The notes beneath the pieces were generated by a model. It did not search any database and was not told where the DNA came from. It saw nothing but the letters and a program-made list of their open reading frames with translations. From JAHJDO01 sp964437505 (GTDB lineage: Bacteria > JAHJDO01): DNA of 64,000 bases. The translations under genes were made by a program, and so were the position numbers. Positions 1 through 7,583 of the stretch are shown here, one piece after another. The stretch's first letter is position 1. Each line of letters opens with the position of its first letter. Where the stretch lies: positions 1 to 64,000 of the forward strand of contig CAYTGU010000007.1 of the NCBI GenBank assembly GCA_964437505.1, written 5' to 3'.

Positions 1-2
1 CA

Positions 3-353
3 TGTGAAGCTCTCAAAAGAGAGTGGGATGAACATGATATTGCTAAATATGTCAGAGTGATTGCAGGTCAGGAGATGGGAACGAAAAAAGAGCATCTGGC
101 ATTTGCTGCTGTAGACAACTATAAACCGGATCATATCCTAATGATAGGTGACGCTCCAGGAGATATGAAAGCAGCGCGCGCTAACAATGCTCTGTTTTAT
201 CCTATTAATCCGGGAGATGAGGATATATCATGGGAAAGATTTCACAATGAAGCCTTTGATAAGTTTATTAATGGAGAATATGCTGGGGATTATGAAAAAT
301 CCCTGATAGATGAGTTTGACAAGTATCTGCCAAGTATCCCTCCGTGGAAATAG
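3..353 (+). CDS. HAD-family hydrolase, 3' part only
   Basis: The reading frame is open from the first bases of the window, so the 5' end of this gene lies outside it. The visible C-terminal part carries the HAD motif IV region, MIGDAPGDMKAA, whose acidic residues bind Mg2+ in phosphatases and phosphomutases of this superfamily. The nucleophile motif (DxDxT/V) must lie upstream and cannot be seen. The last ~50 residues (PGDEDISWERF and on) form a tail I do not recognise. The stop is 1 bp before the GTG of pdxB, so it is the upstream member of the sugar-acid operon. A sugar-phosphate phosphatase is a plausible role but is inference. Confidence 0.75.
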   Translation, partial: CEALKREWDEHDIAKYVRVIAGQEMGTKKEHLAFAAVDNYKPDHILMIGDAPGDMKAARANNALFYPINPGDEDISWERFHNEAFDKFINGEYAGDYEKSLIDEFDKYLPSIPPWK

Positions 354-354
354 T

Positions 355-1509
355 GTGAAAATAGTTGTTGATGAGAATATTCCATTCGCTAAAGAGGCAT
401 TTTCTACTTTGGGAGAAGTTGAGACTTCTAATGGAAGAGAGATAACTCCTCAGAAGGTAGAGGATGCTGATGCTTTGATTGTCCGTTCTATCACAAAGGT
501 TAATTCCAAACTTTTAGAAAAAAGCTCGGTTAAGTTTGTCGGGACAGCTACGATAGGGATGGATCATATTGATGTTGGATATTTGAAGGATAGAGGTATC
601 GAATTTGTAAGCGCGCCCGGCTCCAATTCCAATTCTGTTTCAGAGTACATAGTTTGCGCATTATTAACTGCGGCAAACAAGTTGTGTCTTAATCTTCACG
701 ATTTGACAATTGGGATTATAGGTGTTGGTAATGTTGGTAGTAAAGTAGCAAAGAAAGTTGAGGCTCTTGGAATGAGAGTGCTTCTTAATGATCCGCCTCT
801 TCTTGAAAAAACAGGCAACATAAAATATCGTCCAATACAAGAATTAATGGAGAGTTGTGATGTATTAACGTTTCATGTTCCTCTTGAAAGACAGGGCAAG
901 TATCCTACATATCATATGATAGATGAAAAGTTCCTGAGATGTTTAAAGAAATGTCCTGTAATTGTAAATACCTCTCGTGGTGGGGTTATGGACACAGAGG
1001 CCATTAAGAGCGCTCTGATGCGTTCTGATATATCGCAGGTTATTTTGGATGTGTGGGAGAACGAGCCGGATATTGATATCGAAATGCTTAAAATGACATT
1101 GATTGGGACTCCTCATATTGCAGGTTATTCCTTTGACGGCAAGGTCAATGGGGCATTTATGATATATAAGAGTCTGTGCCAGTATTTAAATAAAAAAGCG
1201 AAATGGAATCCACAAGACTTTTTGCCAAAGAGCAATTGTCCTGTTATTAAAATTCATGAAGTAAACGGTCCATTAGAAAAAAAATTACACAAAGTTATTT
1301 CTCGAGTATATGATATCGAAAAGGATGATTCGAAACTTAGAGAATCTCGTTCTATGCCTTCTGAGAAAAGAAGTGCGTATTTTGACTCTTTAAGAAAAAA
1401 TTATCATGTAAGACGAGAATTTTTTAATACAGAAATCTTGTTTGAAAAAGAAGATTCACAATTAGCGAATATATTATCAGGAATGGGTTTTAAAGTAGAT
1501 AAAATATAA
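355..1509 (+). CDS. pdxB: Erythronate-4-phosphate dehydrogenase (PdxB)
   Basis: NAD-dependent D-2-hydroxyacid dehydrogenase of PLP biosynthesis, oxidising 4-phospho-D-erythronate. The N-terminus KIVVDENIPFAKEAF and GTATIGMDHID are typical of PdxB. The Rossmann motif GIIGVGNVGS is followed by the catalytic Arg (NTSRGG), Glu (ENEPD) and His (TPHIAGYS) of the family. The C-terminus keeps the PdxB-specific dimerisation domain (VYDIEKDD and FDSLRKNYHVRRE), which separates it from generic hydroxyacid dehydrogenases. I take the GTG at 355, 1 bp after the previous stop, because the protein then begins exactly where the family begins; the frame is open a further 15 codons upstream. No good Shine-Dalgarno site is visible, so it may be translationally coupled. 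Its place in a sugar-acid operon leaves open another 4-phospho-sugar-acid substrate. Confidence 0.88.
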   Translation: MKIVVDENIPFAKEAFSTLGEVETSNGREITPQKVEDADALIVRSITKVNSKLLEKSSVKFVGTATIGMDHIDVGYLKDRGIEFVSAPGSNSNSVSEYIVCALLTAANKLCLNLHDLTIGIIGVGNVGSKVAKKVEALGMRVLLNDPPLLEKTGNIKYRPIQELMESCDVLTFHVPLERQGKYPTYHMIDEKFLRCLKKCPVIVNTSRGGVMDTEAIKSALMRSDISQVILDVWENEPDIDIEMLKMTLIGTPHIAGYSFDGKVNGAFMIYKSLCQYLNKKAKWNPQDFLPKSNCPVIKIHEVNGPLEKKLHKVISRVYDIEKDDSKLRESRSMPSEKRSAYFDSLRKNYHVRREFFNTEILFEKEDSQLANILSGMGFKVDKI

Positions 1510-1525
1510 GAGGAGAACCTTAAAG

Positions 1526-2824
1526 ATGCCGTGGTTTTATGAAGAATCCAAAGAGATAGATTTGAATAAGAAGCAGGAAGTCATGGAGCGAGTAGTGCAA
1601 GAAGCAAGTGAGCGGATAACAAAGAGTTTCAAAAAAGTGCTTTTATTACCGCCTGATATTACCCGTTATCATTCAGGCGCAGGACAATTAACAGAGATGA
1701 TTTACAAGCTTCTCCCCAAGACTTGTAAGGTAGACGTTATACCTACATTGGGACAGCATGTTCCTCATACTGAGGAGGAAAATAAATGGATGTTCGGCTC
1801 TATACCTCAGGAGTGTTTTCTTGAACATGATTGGAGGAACGGATGTAAAAAAATCGGTGAAGTTTCCGCTGATTATGTAAAAGAGGTCAGTAAAGGTAAA
1901 GCTGATTGGCCTATACCTGTTGAGATTAACAGAAAAGTTGTAGAAGAAGATTATGATCTTATAGTAAATATAGGACATGTTGTTCCTCATGAAGTACTGG
2001 GTTTTGCCAATCATAACAAGAATTACTTTATTGGTCTTGGCGGAAAAGAAATGATATGCGCTTCTCATATGATGGCAGCAGTGTGTGGTATTGAGAATAA
2101 TCTGGGACAGCTTATAACGCCGTTAAGAGCGTGTTATAACAAAGCAGAGAAAGAGTATCTAAATAACATTCCTCACGTATATGTTCAAATCGTTATGGCA
2201 AGAAATCAGGAAGGCAAGCTCATTACTACAGGATTGTATGTCGGAGATGATCTTGAAACATATTTAATGGCGGCTAAAAAAAGCAAAGAGCAGAATATTA
2301 CTGTTTTTGATAAACCTGTTAAAAAGATTGTTGCAGTAATGCAGGCAGATGAATTTAGGAGCACATGGGTAGCTAATAAAGCAATATATCGCACACGTAT
2401 GGCTATAGCAGATAGAGGAGAGTTATTGATTATTGCCCCGGGACTTGAGCGTTTTGGAGAACAGCCGGAAGTTGATGAGATTATTCGTAAATATGGATAC
2501 ATTGGAACTCCTGCTGTTATGGAGCAATATAGAAAGAATGCAGATATGCAGGACCTGAGGCATGCTACTGCGCACCTTATTCATGGATCGTCTGAGGGGC
2601 GTTTCAGCATAACATACGCTCCCGGAAAATTGACAAAAGAGGATATAGAAGGAGTTAATTTTAAATATGCGGATATCAAAGAGACTTTAGCGAGATACAA
2701 TCCTGAAAAGATGTCAGAAGGATGGAATACCATGCCTGACGGGGAAAAAGTCTATTTTATCAGCTCTCCATCAGCAGGGTTGTGGGCATATAAAGAGAAA
2801 TTAGAAGCACGAAATTCGCAATAG
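1526..2824 (+). CDS. LarA-superfamily (NPN-dependent) hydroxyacid racemase/epimerase
   Basis: A 432-residue protein of the LarA (lactate racemase) superfamily. The N-terminal DUF2088-type motif PPDITRYHS contains Arg47. His78 (GQHVPH), His155 (VPHEVLGF), Lys165 and His181 have the same spacing as LarA His108, His174, Lys184 and His200: His155 to Lys165 is 10 residues and Lys165 to His181 is 16. In LarA the Lys carries the nickel-pincer (NPN) nucleotide. All catalytic and cofactor positions are therefore present. LarB, LarC and LarE, which make the cofactor, are not in the window. Family members act on lactate, malate and sugar acids such as gluconate; the next gene is gnd, so a C6 sugar acid is a reasonable guess but is inference. 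Start ATG 1526 follows AGAGGAGAA. Confidence 0.82.
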   Translation: MPWFYEESKEIDLNKKQEVMERVVQEASERITKSFKKVLLLPPDITRYHSGAGQLTEMIYKLLPKTCKVDVIPTLGQHVPHTEEENKWMFGSIPQECFLEHDWRNGCKKIGEVSADYVKEVSKGKADWPIPVEINRKVVEEDYDLIVNIGHVVPHEVLGFANHNKNYFIGLGGKEMICASHMMAAVCGIENNLGQLITPLRACYNKAEKEYLNNIPHVYVQIVMARNQEGKLITTGLYVGDDLETYLMAAKKSKEQNITVFDKPVKKIVAVMQADEFRSTWVANKAIYRTRMAIADRGELLIIAPGLERFGEQPEVDEIIRKYGYIGTPAVMEQYRKNADMQDLRHATAHLIHGSSEGRFSITYAPGKLTKEDIEGVNFKYADIKETLARYNPEKMSEGWNTMPDGEKVYFISSPSAGLWAYKEKLEARNSQ

Positions 2825-2867
2825 GATACAATCTAAACTTAACAAACTATAAAGGAGGAAAAGGAAG

Positions 2868-4280
2868 ATGCAAAAGGCGGACATTGGATTGATCGGACTT
2901 GCTGTGATGGGAGAAAATCTTGTTCTTAACATGGAAAGCAAGGGATTTACTGTAGCGGTTTTTAACAGGACTGTTGAAAAGGTTGATAGGTTTATAAACA
3001 GCGGAGCAAAAGGCAAGAATATTATTGGAACTCATTCAGTGAAAGAGTTTATTGATAGTCTTAAATCTCCACGCAAGGTTATGCTTATGGTTAAAGCCGG
3101 TCAGGCTGTAGACGATTTTATAGAAAAAATAATACCTTATCTGGAAAAGGGAGATATTATTATTGATGGAGGCAATTCTCATTTTCCGGACACAATACGC
3201 AGGACAAAGTATTTGGAATCTAAAGAACTTCTTTTTATAGGAACAGGTGTTTCAGGTGGTGAAGAAGGCGCTCTAAAAGGTCCCAGTATTATGCCTGGAG
3301 GTTCTCCTGAGGCGTGGAAACATGTTAAGCCTATATTACAGAAAATCTGTGCAATGACAAATGATGAACCATGTTGCCAGTGGATAGGTTCGGACGGCGC
3401 AGGACATTTTGTTAAGATGGTGCATAACGGCATTGAATATGGAGATATGCAGCTTATATGCGAGGCGTATTTTCTAATGAAGAATGCTCTGGGAATGGAA
3501 GCCCCTGAACAGCATAAGATATTTGCAGAATGGAACAAAGGAGAACTTGACAGTTATCTAATAGAAATAACACGGGATATTCTTTCAAAAACTGATTCTG
3601 ATACAGGGAAGCCGCTTGTTGAGGTAATACTTGATACAGCAGGGCAAAAAGGAACAGGCAAATGGACTTCTCAGGCTGCCTTGGATCTTGGCACCCCAGC
3701 TCAGACAATTGCTGAAGCCGTATTTGCAAGATGTATTTCCGCTATAAAGGAGGAGAGGGTAAATGCATCCAGCGTGCTTAATGGTCCATCAGAGAAGTAT
3801 AAAGGAAACAAAGAGGAATTTGTAAATGCTATAAAGGGTGCTCTTTACGCGTCAAAGGTATGTTCTTATGCTCAGGGTTATGCTTTGATGAAGGCTGCTG
3901 CAAAGGAATATGGATGGAATCTGAACTTTGGCGAGATTGCATTAATGTGGCGAGGCGGATGTATAATCAGAGCACGGTTTCTTGGAGAGATAAAGAAAGT
4001 CTTTGATAAAACCCCTGACCTGCCAAATCTATTGCTTGACTCCTATTTCAAGAAAATTGTTGAGAAGAATCAAGATAACTGGCGCAAGGTTGTTGCAACA
4101 GCAGTAGAGCTTGGCATACCGGTTCCTGCATTCAGTTCAGCGCTTGCATACTTTGACAGCTACAGAAGAGAAAACCTTCCCGCAAATCTCTTACAGGCGC
4201 AGAGGGATTATTTTGGCGCTCATACTTATAAGAGAATTGACAAAGAAGGCACATTTCATACTGATTGGTTGAATGTATAG
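2868..4280 (+). CDS. gnd: 6-phosphogluconate dehydrogenase, decarboxylating
   Basis: A 470-residue full-length enzyme of the oxidative pentose phosphate pathway, converting 6-phosphogluconate to ribulose 5-phosphate and CO2. The N-terminal Rossmann motif GLIGLAVMGENL and NRTVEKVD are typical of the NADP-binding domain. The family signature ILDTAGQKGTGKWT lies near residue 255, and the C-terminal tail (YKRIDKEGTFHTDW) matches long-chain Gnd. GAGHFVKMVHNGIEYGDMQ carries the catalytic Lys and the substrate-binding Asn and Glu. A strong AAAGGAGGAAAAGG precedes the ATG. It sits between the LarA-like gene and a sugar isomerase gene, in a sugar-acid operon rather than next to zwf, so it may act on a carbohydrate-acid breakdown route instead of the glucose-6-phosphate shunt. 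Confidence 0.96.
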   Translation: MQKADIGLIGLAVMGENLVLNMESKGFTVAVFNRTVEKVDRFINSGAKGKNIIGTHSVKEFIDSLKSPRKVMLMVKAGQAVDDFIEKIIPYLEKGDIIIDGGNSHFPDTIRRTKYLESKELLFIGTGVSGGEEGALKGPSIMPGGSPEAWKHVKPILQKICAMTNDEPCCQWIGSDGAGHFVKMVHNGIEYGDMQLICEAYFLMKNALGMEAPEQHKIFAEWNKGELDSYLIEITRDILSKTDSDTGKPLVEVILDTAGQKGTGKWTSQAALDLGTPAQTIAEAVFARCISAIKEERVNASSVLNGPSEKYKGNKEEFVNAIKGALYASKVCSYAQGYALMKAAAKEYGWNLNFGEIALMWRGGCIIRARFLGEIKKVFDKTPDLPNLLLDSYFKKIVEKNQDNWRKVVATAVELGIPVPAFSSALAYFDSYRRENLPANLLQAQRDYFGAHTYKRIDKEGTFHTDWLNV

Positions 4281-4286
4281 TACAAA

Positions 4287-5123
4287 ATGAAAATTTCATT
4301 AATGACCTATAAACATACGAAGGAACTGTTTACTGATTTGGATACTCTTTGTAATTTTTTAGACACTATAAAAGCATATGGCATTACAGGTGTAGAGCCC
4401 ATGTTTCTGGAAGTGGATGATTTCTATCTCAATCATGACCTGTTGCGTGGCGTTTTAGAGGAAATAGTAAAGAGAGACATGTCCATTCCTAATATTGACC
4501 TTATTGTCAACCATCTAAAACCCGGAGGCTTTGAAGAGGCATGTGAAAAAACAAGAACAATGATTAACTCTGCTTCTATTTTGAAACCCGATCTTGCTAT
4601 GACTAACGGAAGTAGATTGTCCAAAAATATGTCTCCAAAAGAAGGCAGGAGGCTTGTTGCCGCTTCTATTGACAATGCAATCGAAGCTGGGGAAAAGCAC
4701 GGTTTAGACATTGCTACGGAGGCGTTTGGCATCTCTTATGATGTTATGTCAACATCGAATATGCTTAAAGACCTATTCTCTATGGTAAAAAAATCTCCGC
4801 TATACTTTGTAGGAGATTCCGCAAATTCATGTTATGGAGGAGAATCTTCTGTGGCTGCGCTCAAGAAATTCTGGGATATATTAAGACACGTTCATATCAA
4901 AGACGTAAAGGAAACACAAGAAGGCACAGGTTATCCTGCAAAAGGAGATAAGTGGTTAGGACAAGCTGAACTAGGAACAGGAATCGCAGGAATAAAAGAA
5001 TTCACAGCGTTTCTAAAAAATCGCTCTTATAATGGCTGGTATTCTCTTGAAACCTACTGGACTGACAGTCTGGATGTTATTGGAGAGTATGCGAATACAT
5101 TAAAACAACTTTGCAGAGACTGA
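4287..5123 (+). CDS. Sugar phosphate isomerase/epimerase (xylose-isomerase-like TIM barrel)
   Basis: A 278-residue protein of the xylose isomerase-like TIM-barrel superfamily (AP endonuclease family 2 fold). Recognisable elements are the N-terminal strand MKISLMTYK, the metal-site region EAFGIS, the FVGDSANSCY strand, the HVHIKDVKE strand with a metal-binding His, and the closing NGWYSLETY strand. The substrate cannot be told from sequence: relatives include hydroxypyruvate, tagatose-3- and inosose-type isomerases and dehydratases. It begins 6 bp after gnd, so the two are almost certainly co-transcribed. A degraded gene of the same superfamily lies at 21645-21836. Confidence 0.82.
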   Translation: MKISLMTYKHTKELFTDLDTLCNFLDTIKAYGITGVEPMFLEVDDFYLNHDLLRGVLEEIVKRDMSIPNIDLIVNHLKPGGFEEACEKTRTMINSASILKPDLAMTNGSRLSKNMSPKEGRRLVAASIDNAIEAGEKHGLDIATEAFGISYDVMSTSNMLKDLFSMVKKSPLYFVGDSANSCYGGESSVAALKKFWDILRHVHIKDVKETQEGTGYPAKGDKWLGQAELGTGIAGIKEFTAFLKNRSYNGWYSLETYWTDSLDVIGEYANTLKQLCRD

Positions 5124-5164
5124 GATTAAGAGTCAAAGTGCTTTGCAAAAAGGAGCTCAATATT

Positions 5165-6115
5165 ATGCAGACAAGAAAATTAGGATACAGTGATTTAAAT
5201 ATAACCAATATAGGTCTTGGGACATGGGCAATTGGCGGAGGCGGGTGGAAATTCGCATGGGGACCTCAGGATGATAAAGAATCAATTACTGCTATACGCA
5301 AAGCAATTGATGTCGGTATAAACTGGATAGATACAGCTGCTCTTTATGGACTTGGGCACTCTGAAGAGATTGTAGGTAAGGCTGTCAAAGACATGAAAGA
5401 GAAACCTATCATTGCAACAAAATGTTGCAGATGCTGGGATGAAAAACGAAAAATATTCAACAGTCTAAAAAAAGATAGTATTCGTTCTGAGGTTGAAGCA
5501 AGTTTAAAGAGACTTAGAGTAGATGTTATTGACCTGTATCAGATTCACCATCCTAGTCCTGATGAAGAGATTGAAGAAGGATGGGATACAATAGCAATGC
5601 TAATAAAAGAAGGTAAAATTCGTTACGGCGGTGTTTCAAACTTTAGTATAGAACAGCTTAAACGTATTCAACCTATTCATCCGGTAGCATCACTCCAGCC
5701 GCCTTACAGTATGTTGGAAAGAGAGGTTGAAGATGAGCTGCTGAGTTACTGCGAAAAAAATAATATAGGCGTAATATGTTATAGCCCAATGCAGAGAGGT
5801 CTTCTCTCCGGAAAGTTTTCTAAAGAACGCGTCCAAAATCTGCCGAAGGATGATCATAGACGTAAGAATATACAATTTCAGGAACCTCAGTTAAGTAAAA
5901 ATCTTAAACTAGTAGAATCGCTGAAACCTATAGCGGCGAAGAACAATATAACTCTTGCACAGCTTGTATTAGCATGGGTTCTGCGCAGAAAAGAAGTAAC
6001 TGCAGCCATTGTGGGTGCCAGAAGCCAATCGCAGATTCAGGAAACTGCAGCTGCAGGTGATGTTAAACTTACTAGAGATGATATTGGAGTAATTGAAGAA
6101 TTATTCAGCCACTGA
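5165..6115 (+). CDS. Aldo/keto reductase
   Basis: A 316-residue NAD(P)H-dependent aldo/keto reductase. The catalytic tetrad is visible: Asp and Tyr in NWIDTAALYGLG, Lys in IIATK, and His in LYQIHH. GGVSNFS and the C-terminal AIVGARSQSQIQE, which binds the nucleotide, also fit. I chose the ATG at 5165 because AAAAAGGAGCTC sits just upstream and the MQTRKLGYSDL start matches the family; the frame is open 18 codons further upstream. It is the last gene of the operon that starts before the window, and a hairpin overlaps its stop. The substrate is probably a sugar or a small aldehyde; this cannot be settled here. Confidence 0.9.
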   Translation: MQTRKLGYSDLNITNIGLGTWAIGGGGWKFAWGPQDDKESITAIRKAIDVGINWIDTAALYGLGHSEEIVGKAVKDMKEKPIIATKCCRCWDEKRKIFNSLKKDSIRSEVEASLKRLRVDVIDLYQIHHPSPDEEIEEGWDTIAMLIKEGKIRYGGVSNFSIEQLKRIQPIHPVASLQPPYSMLEREVEDELLSYCEKNNIGVICYSPMQRGLLSGKFSKERVQNLPKDDHRRKNIQFQEPQLSKNLKLVESLKPIAAKNNITLAQLVLAWVLRRKEVTAAIVGARSQSQIQETAAAGDVKLTRDDIGVIEELFSH

Positions 6116-6121
6116 ATAATT
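6099..6121 (+). terminator. Hairpin overlapping the end of the aldo/keto reductase gene
   Basis: A perfect 10-bp inverted repeat (arms AATTATTCAG and CTGAATAATT, loop CCA) covers the stop codon of the aldo/keto reductase gene. A T-rich stretch (ATTTTTTCATTTTA) follows a few bases later. The stem is AT-rich and the T tract does not start at once, so it is only a candidate intrinsic terminator. It marks the boundary between the sugar-acid operon and the phosphofructokinase gene. Confidence 0.45.
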
Positions 6122-6143
6122 TCCACATTTTTTCATTTTATAG

Positions 6144-6149
6144 TATACT
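6144..6149 (+). promoter_or_regulatory. Candidate -10 element (TATACT) for the phosphofructokinase gene
   Basis: TATACT lies 6 bp before the ATG at 6156, with only a poor -35 match (TTCCAC, 17 bp upstream). Transcription from it would begin at about the start codon. There is no Shine-Dalgarno sequence, which fits a leaderless transcript. This is inference from position only. Confidence 0.35.
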
Positions 6150-6155
6150 GACCTT

Positions 6156-7472
6156 ATGGATACTCACTGTTTGACTACAGATGAATTGCCGGATTTAACA
6201 ATTGAGAAGTTAGGTTATTCAAGCATAGTTTCTCCTTTGGTAAGAACTCGGTATCATTTTACTAATGACAGTGAAAAAATTCTGTTATATTCACATTCAA
6301 AAGATTTAAAAGCATGCCAAAGCGCTGATAAAAAATTTCCAATGTTTGAAAGAGCTGGCCCAAGGCAAAAAATCTTCTTTGACGCAAAAAAAATAAACTG
6401 TGGAATAGTCACTTGTGGAGGATTATGTCCTGGACTCAATGATGTAATACGGACAATTGTTCTTAGCCTTACCTGGCAGTATGGTGTAAAGAAAATTCTC
6501 GGCTTTCGCTATGGATACGCAGGACTGTCATCAATAGCTCCCAGGGAACCATTGATGTTAACCCCGGAATCTGTTGATGAAATTCATCTTAAAGGGGGAG
6601 ATATCCTATCATTGTCCCGAGGTCAGCAAGACTCGGATGATATAGTTAGAAATCTAGAAAAAAGAGAAATTAGTTTATTGTTTGTTATTGGAGGTGACGG
6701 CACACTAAGAGGGGCTTCAGATATAGTCAAAGTGATAAAGAAAAGAAATTTAAAAATCGGGGTAATTGGAGTTCCAAAAACAATTGATAATGATATCTGC
6801 GCAATAGAGCAGTCCTTTGGTTTTTCAACAGCTGTTGAAGCCTCGCGCTCAGCAATTTGCGGAGCGCACGAAGAAGCCAAAGCAGCCTGGAACGGCGTTG
6901 GACTAGTCAAACTAATGGGCAGGGATTCTGGTTTTATTGCTGCTTATGCTACTCTGGCAAACAGTGATGTGAACTTCTGTTTTATCCCGGAAGTGCCGCT
7001 TGTTTTAAAAGGGGAAAATGGATTCTTACGCTTGCTGGAAAAACGACTGGACAGAAAACGCCATGCCCTTATTGTGGTAGCTGAAGGAGCAGGACAGGAC
7101 TTGATACAAGAAGACCGTTATCAAAAAAGAGATGCTTCCGGTAATATTGCGCATAAGGATATCGGAGGATTCTTAAAGAAAGAAATTATCGAATATTTTA
7201 AAAAGAAGAAAAAGTCGTTGGTTTTGAAGTACATAGATCCCAGCTATATGATACGAAGTATACCTGCCAATTCTCAAGATTCGGCATTCTGCCTGAGGCT
7301 TGGACAAAATGCTGTGCATGCAGGGATGTCAGGTCGGACAAATATGGTAATAAGCTACTGGAACCAGTATTTTGTGCATATCCCCATATCACTGGCTATC
7401 CTGAAGAAGAAAAAAGTTGACCCAAACGGCCATTTATGGCAGACTGTTTTGGAAACGACTGGTCAAGCATGA
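6156..7472 (+). CDS. 6-phosphofructokinase, plant/trypanosome-like group, probably ATP-dependent
   Basis: A 438-residue PFK-A superfamily enzyme phosphorylating fructose 6-phosphate at the committed step of glycolysis. Visible motifs are GIVTCGGLCPGLND, GGDGT (residues 179-183), PKTIDND (207-213, with the catalytic Asp) and the GRDSGFIAA substrate site. Gly182 is at the position that is Asp in PPi-dependent enzymes, and Lys208 is at the position that is Gly in E. coli PfkA. This Gly/Lys combination is known from long ATP-dependent enzymes of plants and trypanosomatids. The ~80-residue N-terminal extension before the catalytic core also fits that group. There is no Shine-Dalgarno site, and a -10-like TATACT sits 6 bp before the ATG. 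Confidence 0.88.
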   Translation: MDTHCLTTDELPDLTIEKLGYSSIVSPLVRTRYHFTNDSEKILLYSHSKDLKACQSADKKFPMFERAGPRQKIFFDAKKINCGIVTCGGLCPGLNDVIRTIVLSLTWQYGVKKILGFRYGYAGLSSIAPREPLMLTPESVDEIHLKGGDILSLSRGQQDSDDIVRNLEKREISLLFVIGGDGTLRGASDIVKVIKKRNLKIGVIGVPKTIDNDICAIEQSFGFSTAVEASRSAICGAHEEAKAAWNGVGLVKLMGRDSGFIAAYATLANSDVNFCFIPEVPLVLKGENGFLRLLEKRLDRKRHALIVVAEGAGQDLIQEDRYQKRDASGNIAHKDIGGFLKKEIIEYFKKKKKSLVLKYIDPSYMIRSIPANSQDSAFCLRLGQNAVHAGMSGRTNMVISYWNQYFVHIPISLAILKKKKVDPNGHLWQTVLETTGQA

Positions 7473-7583
7473 TTCAGCCATTACATACTCGCCTTCACAA
7501 CAGTGGTTATAAACAAAAACGTTAGGAAAACTTATGAAAGAATGCAGTGAAAAATTTATAGAGACCTATCAGAAAAGAGGAAG

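Noticed and set aside
6156..7472. PPi-dependent phosphofructokinase
   Set aside because: The discriminating residue after GGD is Gly (GGDGT), not Asp; the Lys in PKTIDND alone does not indicate PPi use.
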